Below the pieces are notes generated by a model. That model did not search any database. It saw only the letters and a program-made list of their open reading frames with translations, and had not been told where the DNA came from. 64,000 nt of DNA from Bacillota bacterium (GTDB lineage Bacteria; Bacillota; UBA4882; UBA8346). The stretch's first letter is position 1. Each line of letters opens with the position of its first letter. Positions 32,711 to 42,719 of the stretch are shown here, piece by piece. A program made the position numbers and the translations under genes. The stretch is taken from contig JAEXDA010000077.1 in assembly GCA_023401925.1 (NCBI GenBank), forward strand, positions 1 through 64,000. The letters are read 5' to 3'.

Positions 32711-34525
32711 TTGAAAGATTTTGGCTTAAAGTCCAGGATTGGGAATATGTCCTTGCATTCGCGATTAGTGCTGTATTTTGTAATTATTTCAATCATTCCA
32801 ATCATGATGATTGGTATCATATCCTACAGAATTGCATTGAATATTATTACTGATCGAGCAGTTCAATTCAGTAAACAAATGATCAATCAGGTAACCGGCG
32901 AGATCGATAATTTATTACTGGATGCCTATCGGGTATCGGTGATGGTCGCTGATGATCCAACAACTCAAATGGTACTTAGAAAACCTTTGGAGGGAGATAT
33001 TGCCAAACGCTATTCAACTGATTTAATCATGGATACCCGTTTAAATTTCATCCAAAGCAATTATCGAAATGAGTTCTTTGGTTTCTATGCTGTAGGCGCC
33101 AATGGCAGTAAATACAAATCCAATTTTTACTCAGTGAAAAGTAATGATCTAAGGCAGATGGATTGGTACAAAAAGATTATTCAGTCGAAAAAACCCATCT
33201 GGTTTAAAACCCATAAAGGCTCGTTTGTAGTGGAAACTCTTGACCAATTATTGGTATCCGTTGGATTTCCCATTATTGACAAAGCTACGGGAAAAACTTT
33301 AGGTGTAGTCGTCATTGATATCGACGAAAATCTTTTCTCCGCCTTAACCAGCTCTAGGCTAGGAAAAACCGGATTTATGTTTATTCAGGATAGTCAAAAT
33401 AATGCCATTACTTATCCGGATAAATCGGTGATTTCACTTAAAATCCCAGTTCGAAAAAAGGAATGGCAATGGATGGAGAATTTTCAAAAAAAACAATACT
33501 TAACAATTGATGGATACCGTTCCATGATATTCTATAAAGCTTCGACGGTAAATGACTGGAAAATCGGAGGGGTCTTGCCTCTTTCGGATTTCACAAAGGA
33601 AAGTCGGGTAGTAGGCCTGGTAATTACAGGAATGTGTCTGGCGGTTTGTATCATTGCTTTGTTCATTGCCTGGATTATTGGAGGAACTATTGTCAATCCG
33701 ATTCGGAAATTGATATTTTTAATGCGGAAAGCCGAAGACGGTAATCTTTCGGTAACCATGAATGTTAAATACAACGATGAGATTGGCCAGTTGGGCAAGA
33801 GCTTCAATGTGATGTTGGGAAAGATCAGTAAACTGATGGATAAAGTCTTTGAAGAACAACAGGAAATTCGCAAGGCAGAATTTAAGGCATTACAAGCGCA
33901 GATTAATCCGCATTTTTTGTATAATACTTTAGATTCTATCATTTGGTTGGCAAGAGCCCATCGGGATAACGAGGTAGTTGCCATGGTCAATGCCTTGACG
34001 AAACTATTTCGAATTGCTCTCAGCCGGGGGCAGGAAATTATTACAATTCAAGAGGAAATTGAGCATGTAAATAGCTATTTAACCATTCAACATATCCGCT
34101 ATAAGAATAAATTTACCTATGACGTTTCCGTCCCGGAAAATCTTGTCCAATATAGAATTTTGAAACTCATCTTACAACCGATTATTGAAAATGCTATTTA
34201 CCATGGCATTAAGATGAAACGGAAAGAGGGTCATATTTCTTTACAGGCCCATGAAAGTAGTGAATGTGTTGTTTTTGAGATCCAAGATACAGGCATTGGA
34301 ATGACAGAAGAAACCCTGGTCGCTTTAAACAATACATTAAAAGATGTTTCCGGAGAAAAATTGGAAAGTTATGGCTTGCGGAATGTGAATGAGCGAATTA
34401 AAATTTATTTTGGTAAGGATTATGGATTGAGTTTTACCAGTCAATATGGTATTGGAACAAAGGTAGAGATAAAAATCCCCAAAATAATGGAGGTCGAGGA
34501 TAATGCTAAAAGTGGTCTTGGTTGA
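32711..34525 (+). CDS. Sensor histidine kinase, YesM/LytS type
   Basis: A 604-residue kinase: membrane helix (about 15-37), a large extracytoplasmic Cache-type sensor (40-290), second membrane helix (about 300-325), HAMP (about 325-380), His_kinase region with phospho-acceptor in QAQINPHFLYNTLDSI, and a HATPase domain (ENAIYHGIKMKRKEGH, QDTGIGMT, GLRNVNERIKIYFG). Typical of kinases that pair with AraC-type regulators to control sugar import. TTG 32711 follows AAGGTGAG; GTG 32702 is an alternative. Its stop overlaps the start of the partner regulator gene by 23 bases. Confidence 0.92.
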   Translation: MKDFGLKSRIGNMSLHSRLVLYFVIISIIPIMMIGIISYRIALNIITDRAVQFSKQMINQVTGEIDNLLLDAYRVSVMVADDPTTQMVLRKPLEGDIAKRYSTDLIMDTRLNFIQSNYRNEFFGFYAVGANGSKYKSNFYSVKSNDLRQMDWYKKIIQSKKPIWFKTHKGSFVVETLDQLLVSVGFPIIDKATGKTLGVVVIDIDENLFSALTSSRLGKTGFMFIQDSQNNAITYPDKSVISLKIPVRKKEWQWMENFQKKQYLTIDGYRSMIFYKASTVNDWKIGGVLPLSDFTKESRVVGLVITGMCLAVCIIALFIAWIIGGTIVNPIRKLIFLMRKAEDGNLSVTMNVKYNDEIGQLGKSFNVMLGKISKLMDKVFEEQQEIRKAEFKALQAQINPHFLYNTLDSIIWLARAHRDNEVVAMVNALTKLFRIALSRGQEIITIQEEIEHVNSYLTIQHIRYKNKFTYDVSVPENLVQYRILKLILQPIIENAIYHGIKMKRKEGHISLQAHESSECVVFEIQDTGIGMTEETLVALNNTLKDVSGEKLESYGLRNVNERIKIYFGKDYGLSFTSQYGIGTKVEIKIPKIMEVEDNAKSGLG

Positions 34526-36131
34526 TGATGAAGAAATCATTCGAGAGGGGCTTTTAGTATCTGTTCCATGGGAAAAATTGGGGTTTAATGTCGTTGGGCA
34601 GGCGGAAGATGGTGAACAGGCTGCACAAGTTATTGAAGAGACAAACCCGGATGTTGTCATTACTGATATTAAAATGCCCTTTGTGGATGGTTTACAACTT
34701 ATTGAAATGGTCAAACCACGATATCAGGATCTTTATATCATAATTATCAGCGGTCATGATGAATTTCAATATGCTCAGAAAGCTCTGAAGCTCGGAGCCT
34801 TTGATTATATTTTAAAGCCGATTGACTTGGATTATTTGGAAACATTATTGCGAAGAATTGGCAGGGATAACGAACAACGCTGCCTGAAAGATGGAGAAGT
34901 ATATACCTTAAAAGAAAAGTATGCCAGTAATTTGCCGCTTTTGAGGGAAAGGTTTTTGTGGGATATTATCAATGAAAATATTGAAGAGCAAAAATTCACT
35001 TCCAGACTCGAAGATTTAAAGCTCATAAGAGAGCAATGCTATGTAGTACTTATCGTTCAATTGGATAATTATTATGTCATAACTTCTGAAATGGATGATG
35101 CACAGCGCCGGCTCATGGAAAAATCATTTGGGGAAACCGTTAAGGGGTTGTGTCCCGTTGAACAAAGTATGGTATTGTCTGCTAAAGCTGTTCATGAATT
35201 AGTCATTATCGTTTGGAGTTCCAATGCGGAAGAAATTAAAACAGCATTGGCAGGTTTATCGGAGAAAATTCACCAAAAGATTAGGGAACTTGATAAATTT
35301 ACAGTCACAATCGGGATCGGAAACATCGCGATGTCCTTGGATTCTTTGGCCCAATCCTATCGCCAAGCTGGAGAAATTCTTGATGATAAGTTTGTCTTAG
35401 GGAAAAATTGTGATTTGTATTTTAAAGATTTACGTCAGCTTCCCAAAACGGAATTAAAATTAAATGATTACGACGAGACAACTTTGGTTTCTGCAATTAA
35501 ATTAGGTGATAAGCAAGGAGTTAATGAAAGATTGGCTGCTTTAGCGGCCAATTTGCGGACCAATGGCGGCTCTCATCTTTATATGCAATTTATTATGGGT
35601 GATATCTATCGACAGGCATTGAAAGTATTAAAAGAAGCGGGAGGGTCTGGTGAAGAATTATTTAATGATCCTCTCGAAGTATATCATAAAATGATAGCTT
35701 ATCAGACTGTCGAAGATATGACAGAGCAACTTGCAGAAACACTCTTTAAAATTATCGATTACATTTTTATGAAAAGGAATAATAAATTTTATCAGTCGAC
35801 TGAAAAAGCCAAAGAGTTTCTAAAGCTAAATTATGCCAAGGAAGATTTGACATTGGAAGATGTAGCTCGGCACGTTAATTTGGCTCCCAGCTATCTTAGC
35901 TTTATTTTTAAGCAGGAGGCTGGTACCAATTTTGTAGATTTTTTAAATCAGATCCGACTCGAAAAGGCCAAACAACTTTTGATGATCTCCGATTGTAAAA
36001 GTTATGAAGTATCTTATAAAGTTGGCTACAATAACCCAACTTATTTCAGTACTATCTTTAAAAAGTATGTTGGTGTTTCACCAACAGAATATAAAAACCG
36101 GTTTAAAGGTAGCAAGGTCGGTAAAGAATAG
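34503..36131 (+). CDS. AraC-type response regulator, YesN type
   Basis: A 542-residue regulator: receiver domain (1-125) with LVDDEEIIREGL, phospho-acceptor Asp in PDVVITDIKMP and Lys in YILKPIDLD; a long middle region with GGDEF-relic-like features (FTVTIGIGN, SYRQAGEIL); and a C-terminal AraC DNA-binding domain with two helix-turn-helices (LEDVARHVNLAPSYLSFIFKQ and YKVGYNNPTYFSTIFKKY). Overlap with the upstream kinase gene shows coupling. It most likely activates the adjacent YtfQRT-YjfF-type importer. A terminator and then the binding-protein gene follow. Confidence 0.93.
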   Translation: MLKVVLVDDEEIIREGLLVSVPWEKLGFNVVGQAEDGEQAAQVIEETNPDVVITDIKMPFVDGLQLIEMVKPRYQDLYIIIISGHDEFQYAQKALKLGAFDYILKPIDLDYLETLLRRIGRDNEQRCLKDGEVYTLKEKYASNLPLLRERFLWDIINENIEEQKFTSRLEDLKLIREQCYVVLIVQLDNYYVITSEMDDAQRRLMEKSFGETVKGLCPVEQSMVLSAKAVHELVIIVWSSNAEEIKTALAGLSEKIHQKIRELDKFTVTIGIGNIAMSLDSLAQSYRQAGEILDDKFVLGKNCDLYFKDLRQLPKTELKLNDYDETTLVSAIKLGDKQGVNERLAALAANLRTNGGSHLYMQFIMGDIYRQALKVLKEAGGSGEELFNDPLEVYHKMIAYQTVEDMTEQLAETLFKIIDYIFMKRNNKFYQSTEKAKEFLKLNYAKEDLTLEDVARHVNLAPSYLSFIFKQEAGTNFVDFLNQIRLEKAKQLLMISDCKSYEVSYKVGYNNPTYFSTIFKKYVGVSPTEYKNRFKGSKVGKE

Positions 36132-36160
36132 TAGGGTTTCTATTGAATAAGAGTTGATTT

Positions 36161-36184
36161 AAAACACCTTCGGGTGTTTTTTTA
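36161..36184 (+). terminator. Terminator after the YesN-type regulator gene
   Basis: AAAACACC-TTCG-GGTGTTTT followed by TTTAT. Confidence 0.88.
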
Positions 36185-36444
36185 TTTGCTTTTCAGTCTG
36201 GTTAATGGATGCCGCGTATTGCAAGACGTTTTCGTAATAATAAAGTTAACACAGGCTTTTAGGACCGAAAAAATGTTAAATGTTTTTTAAAAATAGTTGA
36301 TTCATTTTTTATGAATTAACAGCTAAGATGAACCTAGACTTTAGCGCCTCTATTGGTAATGGAGGTTCGCAAAATCCGTAGTTTGATATTTAGAATCTAA
36401 AGGCGTTAAGGTTAAAAATTGTTTATATTAAAGGAGGATAATGT

Positions 36445-37392
36445 TTGATGAAAAAAAGTATGCTGGTAGTGGCTGTACTGTTATTAGTCCTAATCATGAC
36501 CGTCAGTGTATGCGGTGCCGCTAAAAAGTATGTGATTGGGTTTTCACAACTTGGTGCAGAGAGTGGTTGGCGTGATGCTGAAACCGAATCGGTTAAGTCG
36601 GCTGCTGTTAAAATGGGTATTAATCTGAAATTCTCCGATGCGCAACAGAAACAAGAAAACCAGATCAAAGCACTTCGGGCTTTCATTGCCCAAAAGGTGG
36701 ATGGTATTTTGCTCGCACCGGTTGTGGAATCCGGTTGGGATGATGTCTTAAGAGAAGCTAAGGATGCTAAAATCCCGGTTGTTTTATTAGACCGCGGTAT
36801 TGCTACCCAAGATGATTCTCTTTATGTATGCAAAATTACTTCCGATTTCATTTGGGAAGGAAATGCCGCTGCCCAGTGGTTAGCTAAGAAAATGAATAGC
36901 AAAGCGAATATTGCAGAATTGGAAGGAACTCCTGGCGCTTCCGCAGCAATCGATCGCAAAAAAGGCTTTGAAGATGCCATTAAAAAATTCCCGGGCATGA
37001 AAATTGTTAAGAGCCAAACGGGTAACTTTACCCGCGCAGGTGGTAAAGAAGTCATGGAGGCTTTCTTAAAGGCCGATCCATCAATCAACGCGGTATACGC
37101 CCATAACGACGATATGGCTTTAGGAGCAATACAGGCTATTGAAGAAGCAGGCAAGAAACCCGGAGTAGATATCATCACTGTTTCGATTGACGGCATTAAA
37201 CCGATATTCGAAGCCATGGTAGCCGGCAAAGCCAATTGCACGGTTGAATGTAACCCGTTACTCGGGCCGATTGGATTCCAAACAGTCATCGGCGCTATTA
37301 ACGGTAAGAAATATCCGAAGTGGGTTGTGCAAAAAGACGGTGTCTTCCCGCAAGAAACAGCAGCTAAAACATTGCCGACCAGAAAGTATTGA
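36445..37392 (+). CDS. ytfQ: Sugar-binding protein, YtfQ type (galactofuranose-like)
   Basis: A 315-residue type I periplasmic-binding-fold protein. The signal peptide (residues 1-23, VVAVLLLVLIMTVSVCG) has no proper lipobox, since the residue before Cys is Val. The mature part follows E. coli YtfQ closely (VIGFSQLGAESGWRDAETES, QQKQENQIKALRAFIAQ, ILLAPVVESGWDDVLREAKD, VVLLDRGI), suggesting a furanose sugar such as galactofuranose or an arabinofuranose-type ligand. RBS AAAGGAGG. First gene of a four-gene importer with cognate ATPase and two permeases. Confidence 0.9.
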   Translation: MMKKSMLVVAVLLLVLIMTVSVCGAAKKYVIGFSQLGAESGWRDAETESVKSAAVKMGINLKFSDAQQKQENQIKALRAFIAQKVDGILLAPVVESGWDDVLREAKDAKIPVVLLDRGIATQDDSLYVCKITSDFIWEGNAAAQWLAKKMNSKANIAELEGTPGASAAIDRKKGFEDAIKKFPGMKIVKSQTGNFTRAGGKEVMEAFLKADPSINAVYAHNDDMALGAIQAIEEAGKKPGVDIITVSIDGIKPIFEAMVAGKANCTVECNPLLGPIGFQTVIGAINGKKYPKWVVQKDGVFPQETAAKTLPTRKY

Positions 37393-37511
37393 TTGAAAGA
37401 CCGGTTTGCTTTCTAATCATTGGAGCGGAAAGCAAGCCGGTATTCTAATTTCTGCAATTTTCTCCCTGGTTTTTAATCCGGGTGCTAAATAAATTGACAA
37501 AGAGGTTTACC

Positions 37512-39020
37512 ATGACTGAAATCATGCCAATTCTTTCTGCAAATGGAGTTAGTAAGAGCTTTCCTGGTGTAAAAGCTTTGACGAATGTGGACTTTATTTT
37601 AAAGCCGGGAGAAGTTCATGCCTTAATGGGAGAAAACGGGGCGGGCAAATCGACCCTCATTAAGTTATTAACCGGAGTATATCAAAAGGATGAAGGGCAA
37701 ATATTTTTGGCTGGTAAGGAAATCAACCCTGTTTCTCCCGGTCAGGCTCAAGAAATGGGTATTAGTACTGTATATCAGGAAGTCAATTTGATATCGACAC
37801 TTTCTGTTGCTGAAAATATTTTTTTGGGCAGGCAGCCGATGCGATTTGGAATGATCGATTGGGAAAAGACTAAAAAGGGAGCAGAGGCTGCACTACAACG
37901 ACTCAATTTATTTCTGGATGTAAAGCAACAACTATCGTCTTTTTCAATTGCAATTCAACAAATGGTTGCCATAGCCAGGGCTTTAGATTTTTCCGCTAAA
38001 ATTTTAATTTTGGATGAACCAACATCAAGTCTGGATCAAAATGAAGTTCAGCAGTTATTTGCAGTAATTAAGAAGTTAAAACAAGAAGGATTAGGAATTA
38101 TTTTTGTAACCCATTTTTTAGATCAGGTTTACGAAATTACTGATCGGATTACGGTATTAAGAAATGGCAAATTGGTAGGGGAGTTTCAAACCGCATCCTT
38201 ACCCAAAGTAGAACTGATTGCCAAAATGATGGGGAAAGACTTGGTAGAATTGGATGAAACCGCAACCAATAATCTAGCCCAAAAAGAAACGGAGAAAGCG
38301 CCGTTTGTTGAGATTAAAAACCTGGGTAGGAGAGGTACCATAACGCCCTTTGATATGAACATATATTCCGGTGAAGTCCTTGGTTTGGCTGGTTTACTTG
38401 GTTCGGGACGTACTGAAATCGCGAGGCTCTTGTTTGGCATTGATAAAGCAGATCAAGGAGAGATCCGGATTAATCATAAAATGATAAACATGTCTTCACC
38501 TAAAAAAGCAATTGAATGCGGGTTTGGTTTTTGTCCCGAAGATCGGAAAACATCAGGTATTATCGAAGAACTTACAGTGAGGGAAAATATCATTTTAGCT
38601 CTTCAGGCTAGTAAAGGATGGTTTCGTCCCCTCTCTCGAAAAATCCAGCAGGAAGTCGCTGATAATTATATTCGCGCTTTAAATATTGCCACCCCAAACG
38701 CAAACCAAAAAATTAAGCATTTGAGTGGTGGCAATCAACAAAAGGCCATCGTTGGCCGATGGCTTGCCTCCCATCCCCAATTATTGATTTTAGATGAACC
38801 AACCCGGGGTATTGATGTAGGAGCCAAAACGGAAATTCAAAAATTAATCCTTTCCTTAAGCAAAGAAGGTATGTCCATTATATTCATTTCCTCTGAATTG
38901 AGTGAAGTTGTACGATGTGCGCACCGGGTTGCCGTTTTACGAGATCGGGTCAAAATAGGTGAGTTGACAGGTGAGCAAATTGAAGAGCATATCATAATGC
39001 ATACAATTGCAGAAGGATAA
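37512..39020 (+). CDS. ytfR: Sugar ABC transporter ATPase, YtfR type (two NBDs)
   Basis: A 502-residue double ATPase of the ribose/galactose class. The N-terminal domain has Walker A GENGAGKST, Q-loop TVYQEVNLI, and Walker B ILILDEPTSSLD. The C-terminal domain has the degenerate Walker A LLGSGRTE usual for the class, signature LSGGNQQKAIVGRWLA and Walker B LLILDEPTRGIDVGA. The N-terminal signature is degenerate (SFSIAIQQMVAIARAL). ATG 37512 is preferred, following AGAGG, to an upstream GTG at 37482. Energises import with the permeases that follow. Confidence 0.93.
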   Translation: MTEIMPILSANGVSKSFPGVKALTNVDFILKPGEVHALMGENGAGKSTLIKLLTGVYQKDEGQIFLAGKEINPVSPGQAQEMGISTVYQEVNLISTLSVAENIFLGRQPMRFGMIDWEKTKKGAEAALQRLNLFLDVKQQLSSFSIAIQQMVAIARALDFSAKILILDEPTSSLDQNEVQQLFAVIKKLKQEGLGIIFVTHFLDQVYEITDRITVLRNGKLVGEFQTASLPKVELIAKMMGKDLVELDETATNNLAQKETEKAPFVEIKNLGRRGTITPFDMNIYSGEVLGLAGLLGSGRTEIARLLFGIDKADQGEIRINHKMINMSSPKKAIECGFGFCPEDRKTSGIIEELTVRENIILALQASKGWFRPLSRKIQQEVADNYIRALNIATPNANQKIKHLSGGNQQKAIVGRWLASHPQLLILDEPTRGIDVGAKTEIQKLILSLSKEGMSIIFISSELSEVVRCAHRVAVLRDRVKIGELTGEQIEEHIIMHTIAEG

Positions 39021-39026
39021 ATAGCC

Positions 39027-40040
39027 ATGGAAAACAAAATGAATCGCTTTCTGAATAGTCCTAATGTTTCAACCTTGATTTGGCCGCTCATTGGCCTTGC
39101 AACAATTTTATTATTTAATTTGTTATTTACTCCTCATTTTTTTCATATCCGGATGATAGAAGGACACTTATACGGTAGTTTGATTGATATTATGAATCGT
39201 GCAGCGCCGGTAATGCTTTTGGCTATTGGAATGACGTTAGTTATCGCAACGGCCGGTGTTGATATCTCAGTTGGATCAGTGATTGCGATTGCCGGAGCAA
39301 TTGCCGCTACATTAATTGACTTAAAGGAACCAATGATTATTGTAATCATCGGGCCACTGCTGGTGGCAATATTACTTGGAACATGGAATGGTTTTTTAGT
39401 TTCAATAATTGGAGTTCAACCGATTGTGGCATCGTTGATATTGATGGTTGCCGGCCGAGGTATTGCTCAATTGATAACGGATGGCCAAATTTTAGTTTTT
39501 GAAAATAAAGGCTTTGAATTTATCGGAAACGGTTTTCTTTTTAAACTGCCATTCACGATTACGATTGTCGGAGTCGTTTTTGCAATAACCCAGTTTTTAA
39601 CCCGGAGAACAGCCTTAGGCTTATTTATCGAATCAGTTGGTTGCAATCCTGGAGCCAGCCGGTATGCCGGAATCAGTGTTCGTTCAATAAAACAGGTGGT
39701 TTATATCTTTTCGGCGTTTTGTGCAGGAATTGCCGGCTTAATCTGCGCAGCAAATATTAAAGGAGCAGATGCAAATAATGCAGGAGACGGATTGGAACTC
39801 GATGCCATATTAGCAGTGGTAATCGGTGGAACCTCGATGGACGGCGGTAAATTTTCTTTAACCGGTTCGATTATCGGCGCTCTGATTATGCAGACATTAA
39901 CGACGACTATTCTTACTAGAGGAATCCCAGTCGAAGTAACTCGTGTTGTTAAAGCATTGGTTGTGGTGGCAGTGATTCTACTCCAATCAGAGACATTCCG
40001 TAATAGTCTTAAAATCAAGTTCAGGAGGGAAGCTGCATGA
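39027..40040 (+). CDS. ytfT: Sugar ABC transporter permease, YtfT type
   Basis: A 337-residue CUT2 permease with eight to ten hydrophobic helices. The class blocks are visible: LLAIGMTLVIATAGVDISVGSV, GTWNGFLVSIIGVQPIVASL and AVVIGGTSMDGGKFSLTGSIIGAL. It starts six bases after the ATPase stop, and its stop overlaps the next start by four bases (ATGA), so the genes form one operon. Expected to pair with the permease that follows. Confidence 0.92.
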   Translation: MENKMNRFLNSPNVSTLIWPLIGLATILLFNLLFTPHFFHIRMIEGHLYGSLIDIMNRAAPVMLLAIGMTLVIATAGVDISVGSVIAIAGAIAATLIDLKEPMIIVIIGPLLVAILLGTWNGFLVSIIGVQPIVASLILMVAGRGIAQLITDGQILVFENKGFEFIGNGFLFKLPFTITIVGVVFAITQFLTRRTALGLFIESVGCNPGASRYAGISVRSIKQVVYIFSAFCAGIAGLICAANIKGADANNAGDGLELDAILAVVIGGTSMDGGKFSLTGSIIGALIMQTLTTTILTRGIPVEVTRVVKALVVVAVILLQSETFRNSLKIKFRREAA

Positions 40041-41056
40041 AGCTGCCTATTAATCGTAAATTCATTCCTATCATAGCGACCATTGTTGTGGCCCTATTTC
40101 TATATTTTGCGGTGGGTTTACGTTATACCGGTTTTATATCCTTGAGGGTTTTCGTCAATTTCTTCATCGATAATGCCTTTTTGGGTATCATCGCAGTGGG
40201 CATGACGTTTGTTATTCTTTCGGGCGGTATTGACCTTTCTGTTGGATCGATGGTCGCCTTTACAGGTGTAATGACTGCCTTTTTAATTGAAAAACAACAC
40301 ATTCATCCATTGTTGGCGATTGGAGTATCGTTGTTTTTAGGCTCTTTGATTGGCTTTTTAATGGGTTCGATGATTCATTACTTTAAAGCTGCTCCTTTTA
40401 TTGTGACCTTAACCGGTATGTTTTTCTGCCGTGGATTGGCCAATATCATCAGCTTGGAATCAATCCCGATCAATAATGATTTTTTCAAACAACTAACCCG
40501 ATTGGGAGCGGTATTACCGGGTAATATTAAGGTACCCGCCATCGTTTTCATCTTTTTCTTTGTATTTATTGTAGGAATTTATCTGGCCCATTTCACAAAA
40601 TATGGCCGTAATGTTTACGCTTTAGGGGGGAATTCCCAGTCTGCCTTATTCATGGGGCTTCCCATTGGTCGCACCAAGCTTCTTGTTTATACAATGAGTG
40701 GCTTTTTATCGGCTTTAGCCGGTGTGGTTTTTACGATGTACACTTCAGCCGGTTACGGTCTTTCCGGACTGGGCCTGGAAATGGATGCAATTGCTTCGGT
40801 AGTAATTGGGGGTACTCTTTTAACTGGAGGCGTTGGCTATATCGCTGGAACTCTTATAGGGGTGTTAATCCAAGGCATTATTCAAACCTTCATTACCTTT
40901 GACGGAACATTAAGTTCATGGTGGACCAGAATAGCGATTGGTTTATTGTTGCTAATCTTTATACTTTTACAAAGGGTCTTTACACGGACATCGGAACAAT
41001 CGAAACATTCCGAAGCCAGTTTTGGGAAATTAACGGAAGACAGGGCGTTGGTTTAA
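40037..41056 (+). CDS. yjfF: Sugar ABC transporter permease, YjfF type
   Basis: A 339-residue CUT2 permease, the second membrane subunit of the YtfQRT-YjfF-type importer. Visible blocks: IIAVGMTFVILSGGIDLSVGSMVAFTG-like (given here in part), GRNVYALGGNSQSALFMGLPI and ASVVIGGTLLTGGVGYIAGT. The C-terminal 25 residues are hydrophilic. ATGA overlap with the preceding gene. Downstream there is no terminator hairpin but a MITE-like element at 41143-41273. Confidence 0.9.
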   Translation: MKLPINRKFIPIIATIVVALFLYFAVGLRYTGFISLRVFVNFFIDNAFLGIIAVGMTFVILSGGIDLSVGSMVAFTGVMTAFLIEKQHIHPLLAIGVSLFLGSLIGFLMGSMIHYFKAAPFIVTLTGMFFCRGLANIISLESIPINNDFFKQLTRLGAVLPGNIKVPAIVFIFFFVFIVGIYLAHFTKYGRNVYALGGNSQSALFMGLPIGRTKLLVYTMSGFLSALAGVVFTMYTSAGYGLSGLGLEMDAIASVVIGGTLLTGGVGYIAGTLIGVLIQGIIQTFITFDGTLSSWWTRIAIGLLLLIFILLQRVFTRTSEQSKHSEASFGKLTEDRALV

Positions 41057-41142
41057 AAAAATTCTCATCAAGAAATCATAGTCGTTGCTAATAAAATTTA
41101 AGTTATCGCAATGTTCAATGATAAGAAACCCTTGAAAGATGT

Positions 41143-41273
41143 GGGGCTGTCCCAAAAGGAAATTCGTGCCCGATGGCACGCAAGATCAAGAAATACAATA
41201 TATTGGTGCCGGCGTATCTGATGGGATCAGATATTGTATTTCTTGGATTTTAAATTACCTTTTCGACAGCCTC
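41143..41273. mobile_element. MITE-like element B
   Basis: Ends GGGGCTGTCCCAAAAGG (41143-41159) and CCTTTTCGACAGCCTC (41258-41273) are inverted repeats related to those of element A at 23635-23751. Inside are a hairpin CGTGCC/GGCACG (41165-41180) and a perfect 15-bp stem CAAGAAATACAATAT/ATATTGTATTTCTTG (41187-41245). It is non-coding; the following 130 bases to 41408 contain only a short unlikely frame. Confidence 0.6.
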
Positions 41274-41493
41274 TATCTTTTTTTATTAAAGTCTAAATCC
41301 TTGATTCCTGTAAGTCAGACGAAAGCCAGGTCATTTTTAAGTCGAGTCAATGATAAAATTTATCGTAAATGGGAGGAAATCCTATCCTATTTAAGAAAGA
41401 TCTTATAATAGAAATAGTAAAAAGAGTTGCCATGGAGTAAAAATTCTCTTCAAAAAACGGTTGCATATTTGAATGAATGAAGCATGATGAAGG

Positions 41494-42549
41494 GTGATCC
41501 GTATGAAGAAAGCTCATAATAGGATTAATTTTTGCTTCATGAAAGTTGCAAAAAGGATAAATCGGGTAAGCCGTTGGAACCAGCTGTATTCATTTCAATG
41601 GGCAAATACGGCAAAAATTATAATCTGGATTTTCCTAATAAGCGGATTAGGCGCTCAACTATTCGCTGTTGGAGCAGAAAAGAAAATAGTTGTCGGTTTT
41701 TCGCAAATGGAATATAATAATATGTTTCGAATTACAGAAACCAATAGTATCAAGGGGGAAGCCAGGAAGCGCGGCTACCAAGTATTGTTTACAAATGCTG
41801 CAGGGAGCACCACGAAACAAATCTCCGATGTCCGAGAGTTGATCGCTCAGAAAATAGATTTTTTAATACTGGCCCCCAGAGAGTATGAAGGAGCGGCGCC
41901 GGCTCTCAAAATTGCTAAAAGAGCGAAAGTTCCGGTTATTTTAATTGATAGGGATGCAGCGGGAAAGCCAGGTGTTGACTATGTCACGTTAATTGCATCG
42001 GATTTTATTCAAGAAGGCAAAAGGGCTGCAGAATGGTTAGCCAAAAAGATGAGTTATCGGGCTAACATCATAGAATTGGCTGGTACACCGGGAGCCTCCG
42101 CTGCTCGGGACCGTGCGGCGGGATTTCGCCAGGGAATTATCAGGTATCCGGGAATGAAAATCATTACTTCCCAATCCGGTGATTTTGACAGAACCATTGG
42201 CCAAAAGGTCATGGAGAATATAATCCAAGTATATAATGGGAAATTCAATGCAGTATATGCCCAAAATGATGAAATGGCTATCGGTGCGATTCAAGCATTA
42301 AAGGCAGCGGGTATCACACCAGGCAAAGATGTGATACTGGTCTCAATCGATGGTGAGCAGGATGGGCTAAAAGCGATTGTAGCCGGAGAATTAGGTGCTT
42401 CTGTGGAATGTTCACCGATTTTTGGTCCAAAGGTGTTTGATGTCATCGAAGATCTTTTAAAAGGAAAAAAAATTCCTACGCGTATCATCAATACCGACCG
42501 TTTCTTTGATGCCGGCAATGCTCGGAAGTTTATTGAGGATGCCTATTAA
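41494..42549 (+). CDS. Second YtfQ-type sugar-binding protein
   Basis: A 351-residue paralogue of the protein at 36445: VVGFSQMEYNNMFRITETNS, FLILAPREYEGAAPALKIAK, VILIDRDA, IIELAGTPGASAARDRAAGF and VSIDGEQDGLKAIVAGELGASVECSPIFG-type blocks (given here in part). An unusually long N-terminus of about 45 residues precedes the membrane segment (IIIWIFLISGLGAQLFAVG); a later start is possible but no better ribosome site is evident. No lipobox. It is separated from the importer operon by the MITE-like element and has no own permease, so it may widen substrate range or feed the YesM-type sensor. Confidence 0.82.
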   Translation: MIRMKKAHNRINFCFMKVAKRINRVSRWNQLYSFQWANTAKIIIWIFLISGLGAQLFAVGAEKKIVVGFSQMEYNNMFRITETNSIKGEARKRGYQVLFTNAAGSTTKQISDVRELIAQKIDFLILAPREYEGAAPALKIAKRAKVPVILIDRDAAGKPGVDYVTLIASDFIQEGKRAAEWLAKKMSYRANIIELAGTPGASAARDRAAGFRQGIIRYPGMKIITSQSGDFDRTIGQKVMENIIQVYNGKFNAVYAQNDEMAIGAIQALKAAGITPGKDVILVSIDGEQDGLKAIVAGELGASVECSPIFGPKVFDVIEDLLKGKKIPTRIINTDRFFDAGNARKFIEDAY

Positions 42550-42719
42550 TCAGCTAAAGTACTTTGCAAATTTTTTTACCATTCTTAACATCGAGGGTTT
42601 GGGGAATCTTGAATGATGTAAAAAAAATCCAATAATGATACTTTAGTCCTATTAAAAACGAAGGGGATAGGACCGATATACAAGAACAGGATTAATTTTA
42701 ATCTTTCGGAGGAGATATT

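Noticed and set aside
41139..41408. 89-codon frame over MITE-like element B
   Set aside because: Most of it is the inverted-repeat element; the remainder has no motif and no ribosome site.
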